The translations under genes and the position numbers were made by a program. A stretch of 64,000 bases of DNA, from the IMG/VR virus record IMGVR_UViG_3300037391_000010, positions 91,418 to 155,417 of that record; one strand, 5' to 3'. Below, piece by piece: positions 26,101 through 35,100 of the stretch (positions are counted from its first letter, which is position 1; each line of letters opens with the position of its first letter). Source of the stretch: a virus. The notes beneath the pieces were generated by a model that made no database searches, was not told the origin of the DNA, and was given only the letters and a program-made list of their open reading frames with translations.

Positions 26101-29100
26101 TGCATGAATGTTATCTGACGATGAACAAACCATTCATCGTGGACGCGAAGGGAGAAAGTTACTCCTCAATCCCCACGCCCGAAGCGTTGAAGCGTTGGGT
26201 TGCCTCTGGAATGGATACGGTCGATACTGACAACATTGCTGATTACGCCTCCAAACATGGGTACGATGGCGTCATCATTAAAAACGTTGTTGAGCTTCAC
26301 CACCAAGTCGAGGCGGACGACTACATCGTGTTTAAGCCCAATCAGATTAAGGTGAAGGGCGTCATTGAGCCTGAGATCAGTCCTTACACTGCCAACAAAT
26401 ACCATAAGCAAGAGTTGCAGCGTCGTTTTGAAAAGAAATACCCCCAGACGGCAAGCTCGCACACGGCGGCGGGACTCCCGTCATTCAATGCGTGGGTGAA
26501 GAAGAACGGCGGCATCGCCAAGATTCTCGACATGTACGACGTTGACACAGCGGAGACTTACGGTTCCGGGTTGGAAGAGCCCGAGAATCAAGCTGACGTT
26601 AAACGTTACGAGAAAGAACTACACAAGCGTGCCTTGGCGGACTTTCAAGAGCGATACGAGCATTTTATCGCGGAGTACCAAAGCTGGCAATTCCCGATGG
26701 ATGTGTTCCGTTGCATCTCTTTGCCAAAGCCTGACAGCAACGCAGGACAGCAGCACTTGTTCCCCGATACTCCGCAGGCACAGTTCCAGCAAGGATTGCA
26801 GGCGATAAAGTACAACGGCGTCGGCATCTTCTGGTCGTGGGATGAAAACTCCGCAGAATGCCATTGGGGTTCTGGCGGGCCGAACGTGACGCTGCACGGC
26901 ATAATCAACAAAGACAACGTTGATTGGGAAGGCACGCTTTACGCCAACATGTTTCCCGCATTGGGCGACGACGAAAAAGAAGTCCGTCTGATAGAGGGTA
27001 CACAATTTGAGCTTGAGGGAATCCAATACGACGAGAAGTCGGGATGGTCGCAGCCCCCAGTGAAGACGGTTACGGCAGCGAAGGCCAAGAAGCGTGTGTT
27101 CTACCATGCGACGAGTGCCGCGAACATCAATGGCATTGCACAGCACGGGTTGAAGCCTTCGGAGAAGACGAACTGGGGTGGTATGCTGGGAGATAGCTCC
27201 CTTGGCAAGACGTTTTTTGCAAAAACACCCGCCTCGGCGATGTACTACGCCATGATTATCTTCCGCGACAAGCTGGAGGATAACGGTCAAGCACATGTCC
27301 CGATCTGCCTTCGTGTGACCATACCTGAGAAGGTTCAGTTGGACACGGAGCGGGCCCAGAATGTGCAGAGGGGAGTCCATTTACCAGAAAGTGAAGCCTA
27401 TGCTCCCGATGAGGAATCGTGGGTCACGGAGGGGATTCCGCCTGCGAACATTCAGATGTTCTGGCAGGGTAAGTGGCAGCCAGTCAAATCGGGCGATTGG
27501 GATTCCATGTTCTATTATGAAGAGGGAGAGGGCGTTGGGTACGTGGACTGGGAAGGCTCCCCCGTTGGAGATTCCGTTCCTGAAGCTATGGCTGACGTTG
27601 AGAGCTTCACGATGCCGAAGAAAGCAGGCGTGATGGGTCAGGTATACCTCCTGCACTTCGATATCGATCCGAAGGAAGAGATTCCTAGCACCCGCGAGGA
27701 CGCTAAGAAGCCGTTCCACGCTCGTCACTATATGGGCTGGGCCGAGAACGCACAGGAGCGCATCGACCAGCACTACAAGGCAACCTCAGGCGTCAAGCTG
27801 ATCGAAGCCATCCATGCCAAGGGTATTTCGTTCACCGTCGCCCGAATTTGGGATAACGTGGATCGGGACTTTGAGCGTAGGATGAAGAATCAGGGCGGAT
27901 TGAACCGTCACTGTCCTATTTGCAAGAAGCTGGGGCTCATCCCCGCGTCTCGCTATCGCGGCAAGGCATTGGAGAAGCAAGTGGCACCAGCAACACCTGA
28001 AGCAGGGCTAGATTTCGTGGAGATAGAGAAGAAGGCCGCAGCGGGTGATCTCGCCAATCTGCGGAACTACCTCACTCTGAGCCGCCGCGAGATGGGCGAG
28101 GAGTTAGCTCGGAATTTCAGCAGCTATTGGTCAGAGTTCGTAGAGAATGAGCATCCCGAGCTTGCCAATCTTATCGACGAAGATGGCTACACTGACAATT
28201 TTGACACTGTTCCCGAGGATGTATTGAGCGACTTCCTCGACCAGTACGGCAGTCGGGCACTACAGGATGACCCCGCTATGGCTCCCACGTTCCTGACTGT
28301 GGACTATCGTCGCGATGTCAAGAACGCTTGGCTCGTGCATTTCACCGACTTCCCCGATGAGATTGCCAAGAGTGGTTTCAAGTACGGCATGGATCGGGTG
28401 GAAACGCTCGCTCTAACGACCTACTTCAAGGAGGACGCGAAGAAGTTCGGTGGGTATAACTTTGCCCTCGACGCCCATCACCGCAACCTTGAATCTCTCG
28501 GGAGCAACTACGGCAAGCATTGCGTTCTGTTCCAAGCGAACGGTATTGAGACGTGGCATACAGGCGATGACTTTGAACAGATCATTTTCTGGGGTAAGGA
28601 CGCGAGGAACATCATTCCGATCTACGACAGCGGCGGGTATGGTACGTGGTCAGTCGGTGAGGACAAAGACGGTAACCCGCTGTTTGAGAGTGAAGACCTG
28701 TCGCAGGTTGTGGAGTGGGCAATTACGAACTCCGCGAAGTTGTTACCCAAAGCCAAGAAGCCGAAAGCTCAGCGTGCAGTCGCCAGTGAGATGACAACGT
28801 TATACCACCGTACTCGCCCGGGCCGTGAGGGACAGATTGACACGCAAGGATTGAGCCATATCGAAGGCGGCGGTGAACTTTGGTTTACTGATGATCCGTC
28901 TGCTTATTATGGGGACTCGCCAAACGCAATGTATAGCGTTGAGGTTCCTAAAGAAGAAGCCGAGGCCGCACACGTGGGTGGACACGATTACCGTTTCATG
29001 GGCCGTTCATTCGCCCCCGAACAAATCAAGAAGGTCGGTGCGGAGCCATGGGAAATGCGACAAGATGAATACGCGGGTCGCTGGAACGAGCAAGAGACAG

Positions 29101-32100
29101 AGGAGCAGAGCGGTGTGCGTCACCAGAAGAACCAAGATTGGGAACAGAATTCCCTAGCCGCCCTGTCGCTCGGTAAGATCACACCAGAACAGGCGAAGGA
29201 ACGCGGTGTGTACGAAGCGAAATCATTCATACCCCTGCCTCAGACCCCGTTGTATCACGTCACAACCGCCAAGAGTCAAGTCGAAGCGAATGGTCTCAAG
29301 ACTCGTCGTGAACTCGGTCAAAATTACGGCAAGGGGTTGGGCGGCGGCACCAGCATGAGCATCAGCTTCACTGATGATATGAGCATCGCACAGGGCATTT
29401 ACGATAACCTGCTGATCGCTCGTAAGGTTGCCGCAGGCGAGATGACCTTGGACGATCTGATTAGCACTGCCACTAAGGGCATGGGTGCGAACCGTCCGTG
29501 GATCGACGACATTCTCAAGTCGCTGGGCGGCTCCAACCCGAAGGACAAGATCAACGTGGAACTGGATGCCATACAACGTGGTGTGGCGTTCGAACACGGG
29601 CTGGGTCGTCCACCCGATGACGAAGCGATTCTGCCGCAGTACCGCAAGCCCGGGCCGTGGCGTCCTACTCCTTGGAGCCAACATTGGAAGGGCGGCGATG
29701 GAGAAGAGAAGTACACGTACTGGGAACGCGACCTCACTCCTGAGGAAAAGCAGGAACGTGTGTTTGAGTTCTTCAAGAAGTGGAGCTTCTGGCGTGAGCA
29801 AGCGGGCGGGGGACTTGATCCGCTGTACTTCATGAGTGATCCAAAAGCTTTGGGTCAGACACCCGAGAGTGAGATCACCATCCTGACATTCAAGGCTGTG
29901 CCCGGAGCAATGGGCACTCGTGAATCGGCATTGGGTGAATGGCGTGTGTACACGGGTGCGGCTGTGCAGCTTACGGGTAACGCGGCGGCGGCAAAGATGG
30001 GGATGTTTAATCCCAACCGAGCTAACGTTCAGTACAATTCCGAGAAGGGTACAGGCGAGTGGGAAGGCTGGAACATCGATTTCAGCGCCGATCCAGTCAA
30101 GGAGCACATGCTGCCCGCATCGTTCGTTCGGAAGCTGAAAGGAATTGAGCAGAAGTTCATCAACGTCGCCGATGTAGTGGAGACACAGAGCGAGCACTGG
30201 ACAAAATCCGAACGTGTGGATGAGATTCACACACAGATGGAAACCGAGAAATGGTTCGAAGCCATTCTCGTAGACGAGTACGAAGATCAGCAAGGGAAAT
30301 ATTACTTGGAAGAGGGGCATCACCGCACCCGTGTAGCAAAGAAGATGGGCAAAACGACTATTCCAGCCGTGATTATGAAGCTGGAACCTCGTAAACCTCA
30401 CTGGTCGTTATCGTCAGGTATCGTCAGAAAATCGTCAGATATCGCCAAGTTTGCGTTCCTCATCGAAGTTCCGAAGGAGTCACGCGGCCATTTCTGGGAT
30501 GAGCCGCCCGCCCACAATCTGGAGTTCTGGGCCTTCCGAAGCCGTCCTCCTGTCCTGATGAACGAGAAGGTCTACTTCACGTTCGACAAGATGCCCGTGG
30601 CGGAAACTACCTGCCTGAAGATTGAGAAACCCGGCGAGTCGCTGTGTGAACTGAGCGGCAAGTACGAGGATCACTGGAAGCTCTACTGGGAACCGAAGCA
30701 GTTCGTCAAATACGCTGGAGCCACAGTTACGTTGTACCATGGCACTTGCCCTGAAAATGCAACCGCACTCGTTGAAAAGGGATGGCAGCCGAATCAAGTG
30801 AGCAGTGGGGCGAATCGTGGTCAGTCGAAGTATTTGTACCTGACAAATATGACGGACAACGCTCGCTGGTTTGCTCAAGAACATGGGTGCGACACGCTAA
30901 TCGAAGTTCGCAATATCCCTCTGAGCTACATCGCACTCGACCCTGAGGACGCTACTCAGGACACGGTGGAGGCTGAGCTTGACTATAACGGCACGGGATT
31001 GCCCGGCACGGTTGTCCTCACACAGCCGTTGGGGGCGGAACATTTCCACGTGCTCCATGGTAAAGTCGGTAGCTTGAATGAGAAACGAAATGAAAAGTGG
31101 ATTTACCACCCCGATTACGGTGCGTTCTCACAGAAGGGAAGCATAGGTCCTCATGCGACGTTGATAGCGAGAACCATGGGTGAGGGCATGGCCTCTGGGT
31201 GGAAGTACACTGAGGTACTACGAGGCTACGCAGTAATTGACGTGGATCAAAAAACCGTAACCTTGGCGACTCCCACGAAAGAGTTCATACCGAACGACGT
31301 AGTGGATTTGTTCAAGAAGAAATACCCCCAGTACGACCTATCGATTCCTGCGGAATCGAAAGCGGTTGGTGTGACCGCCGCCATGCCGAAGAAGTGGTAT
31401 CACGGCACGTCCCTGAAGAACGCTGAGAAAATCCTGAAGGACGGCTACCTCCAGCCAGATCAAGAGACGACCTACGACATTGACATCCCGCGTGACGGGG
31501 CGGTATACATCGCCGACTTCGATATTGCGGAGCAGTACGCTATCGAACGCAGCGGTGTGGTGTTGGAAGTTGCCGCCCCGGATATCAGCAAGCTCCTGCC
31601 CGATGAAGATGATGTTTACGAACTGCTCAACGACCGTGGTGGTGAACTAAACGCCAAGGGTTCTGCCCAAGCCAAGCGTGTGAAAGCTCTGTGGCTCAAG
31701 CAATGGAATGATGAGAACGCTTCCTACAATGAGCCCGAGAAGTTCCCGATCTATAAGAACTTCGAGGAAGCATGGAAGGCATGGGGCGAAATCGAGTTCG
31801 AGGGCTCAGCCGAACTTGCCGAGCAGATGAAGTATTTGACCGACTACATTGTCAAGAATGATCCCAAGCTCGCTCGTGCGATCATCGAACTGGCGGGTAA
31901 GGCTGCTCACATAGGGCCGCTCAAGGTTGTCCGTCAGGTCAAGACGGGTGCTCCGAAGTCCATCTGGTATCACGGCTCCAGCCTGAAGAACCTGCAAAGC
32001 ATCATGAGTCAGGGATTGGTTCCCGAAGGTAAGGAAAAGGTCTGGGGGGACGATCCTGACGCTGGGCTATCTGCACCGAGTCGTCAATCTTACGGCGGAA

Positions 32101-35100
32101 TCTACGTCACACAGAACCTCATGACGGCGACGGGAGCCCCCAATACCGAGGACAAGAAGGCTCGTGGCGGCGTACTGATTGTCGCCATGGAGCTTCAGCC
32201 GAACACGATGTACCTCGACGAGGACAACGTTACGGGAGTCTTAGGCGCTCCAATCAAGCACCTGAGTGACAACACCTTCCACGTTCTCTGTTATTATTTG
32301 GCGGCTACACAAGAAGGCGCTGCTGAGACTTGGCAACAAGAGATAGAAGGAATGCGTGCTGACTATATTCGCAAGTGCCTTACGCAATGGGAGAGCAAAT
32401 TTGCGGAGCGTAAGATACCGTTCCACCCCGAACTGAAAAAGGAACTTGAGAAGATTCTACCCAGTGTGTGGCTCGCGGGCGTAACACGAGCGGCAGGCCA
32501 TGTCAAGGACAACTACTCCTACATTCGGGCTTGGGATCAGGTCTTCTACGGCACTCCGAAGGAGAAGCAGCGTCCCGACGCGAACACCGTGCTGCCCGAC
32601 GCATCTGAGGGAGAGGCGGCGTTCCGCGAAGCGGCAGAGAAGGTCACCCGCACGCTGCGGCTCCTCGCTCGTCCCGCTGAAGAGTCTTCGAAGAATCAGA
32701 TTTACAACATGAACACCTCTCGCGTCAACGAGCCGATTGGTTTCAGCGGGTCGAATCACATCCTCGCCCTCATAGAAGTTCGAGATCGCCAGCAGCCTGC
32801 TCAGATGATCCTGCACTGGGGCACCATTCCGCCAGACTTCTTCACCCAGTGGAACATAAAGTTTGGCAGCAAGTACGAAGTGGTGGACGCCCGCAAGGGT
32901 CAGCCCAAGGCTAGGGGTGTGGCAGCCTCAGCTAAAACCGCCGATGATTACGCCGCCGATTACGATCAGGAAGTCTTCTACCACGCGACCACGTGGAAGA
33001 TCGCTGACTTGATCGACAAAGAAGGATTGAAGTCAAGCGACAATCAACTGACTCAGGGTAAGAAGTACATCTGGTGCTCTATCGATATGGCTGCGGCGAA
33101 AACTTACGGTCGGTACTTTAGCCAAGACGAGGATAACGAACAGTTTGCTGTGGTGGAATTCATCTGGAATTACGATAAGAGCGAGCCTGACCCGGAGCAC
33201 TTTGAAGAGGGCGACACGTACCGCCGCATCGAGTCCGACATTCCTCGGTCGGCAATCACCAAAATTTACTATTTCGCACACGATCAGGTTGTCAAGACGG
33301 CTGCGGTAGAGGATAAAATCAAGGTAACCACGGCTCCAGACGGACGAATTACGGCCAAACACGTCGATGGAAGTGCTTCAGGCACCGTGGAAGACCGTGA
33401 AGGACTGGCTAAGTGGTTTGATTGGAACACTTTACCACGTGGCGGGGCTGGAATTTACGACAAAGCCTTCGTTTTGGGCACTGTAACGGTCAAAGTCTCG
33501 TGCCGCCGTACAGGGCTCGGCAGGGCGCTTATAGGGGCTGTGCTCGACGCAGCGAAGGCTCAGGGTGCCCAAGTGTGCTTCCTGCTCGCCCATTCGCTCA
33601 CAGGGCTCTCCGCGAAGGAATTGAGTGCTTTCTACAGCAGCCTTGGGTTCCAACCATACGTCATCGACCCGCCGCCGCGATGGTTCGATTCCTCGACCGC
33701 TGGCATTTTCATGAAGAAGCTGGCAGGCGTGGCAAAGCTCGCCGCCATGAACCGCATCAGCCAGCAGGACGCCGTGGATCGCAAGATGTTCGGCCCTGTC
33801 TACCATGGCACCACCGAGGAGAAACAGGAGAACATCGGGAACGAGGGCTTCAAGGTCTACATCGGTGACGCGGGATCGGGCGACGTTGCTCACGGTTACG
33901 AAGGTAACCAACCCTATCATGACGGCATCCCTGCCCCCGTTCACCATCTGGGGTACGGCGTGTACTTCACGACCGCCAAGGCTATCGCCAAGCAGTTCGC
34001 GGGCGGCACCACGCGAGGTATGAAGACTTACTACCTCGACGTGCCACGGCTGGAGACCATCAACTTCGGAGTACCGAAGACCATGATGAAGTGGTGGGTG
34101 AGTCAGGGCTACGACGGGGCGCTCGCAAAGAAAGATCGCGTGGCAGCGACCAAGCAGATGACCGAGCACCTGAAGGCTCAGTTTGATGCCGTGTGGTTCA
34201 AGGGCAAGGGCATGTACAAGTTGCTCGATGGCGATCAGATTTGTGTGTTCGATTCGAGTCGCATCTATGAAGTCGATGCAGCTATGTCGAAGCCGGGTGA
34301 CATCGGCTCCAAGGTCATTCGTAAGGCCGATGGGATGAAGGGCGTCATCAAGAACATCCGTCCGATCCCGCCTGAAGTGGCACAGCAGTATCACGGTGGG
34401 GCGGACAAGTTCTACGAGATCAAGTGGACGAAGGGCGGCACCGACCACAACGTCTACGCCCGCGATATCGATTTCGTTGGGGCGAAGGCTCAGGGCGCTA
34501 CGGCGTCAATGAAGACCGCCGAAGGATTCAACGATGAGGGTTTCTGGGCAGGCGAAGGCAATGCCGCGTCTGGCGTTCTGCCAATCTGCACCACCACGGG
34601 CCGCATCTGTCTCGCATGGCGATCACCCGATGTCCATATCGGCAATTGCTGGGGCACCATCGGTGGGGCGGTCAAGCCGGAGATGAGCTTGTCAGAAAGT
34701 GCCAAGGCGGAACTGAAAGAAGAGACGGGGTTCGGCGGCGGTGTTACCATGATCCCCGCTTACGTGTTCAGCAGCGGGAGTTTCTCTTACCACAACTTCC
34801 TCGGAACCGTGGGCACGGAGTTCCGCTTCGCTCCGCAGAGCGAACATCACTGGGAGACCACTGGGCTCGAATGGTTCACATGGGATGAGATTCAGCAGAT
34901 GGTAAAGGAAAACTCCAGCGATTTCCACCCGGGCCTCATCAGCTTGTTCAAGAGCGACGGCAAGAAGATCGAACAGCTTCTCGGCAAGCCAAAGACAGCA
35001 GCGGGCGACGATGGGGATATGCCGAACATGCTTCAAGTCTTCCCCGAACGTCCCGATGTGATGGAGACTTTCCGCCACATGCGCCCATTCGAACGGGATC

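Noticed and set aside
29223-30401. 392-aa - strand ORF inside the giant gene
   Set aside because: It mirrors the coding frame of the giant protein; composition is typical of antisense frames in GC-rich coding DNA.
33432-34448. 338-aa - strand ORF inside the giant gene
   Set aside because: Antisense to clear GNAT and ART motifs on the + strand.
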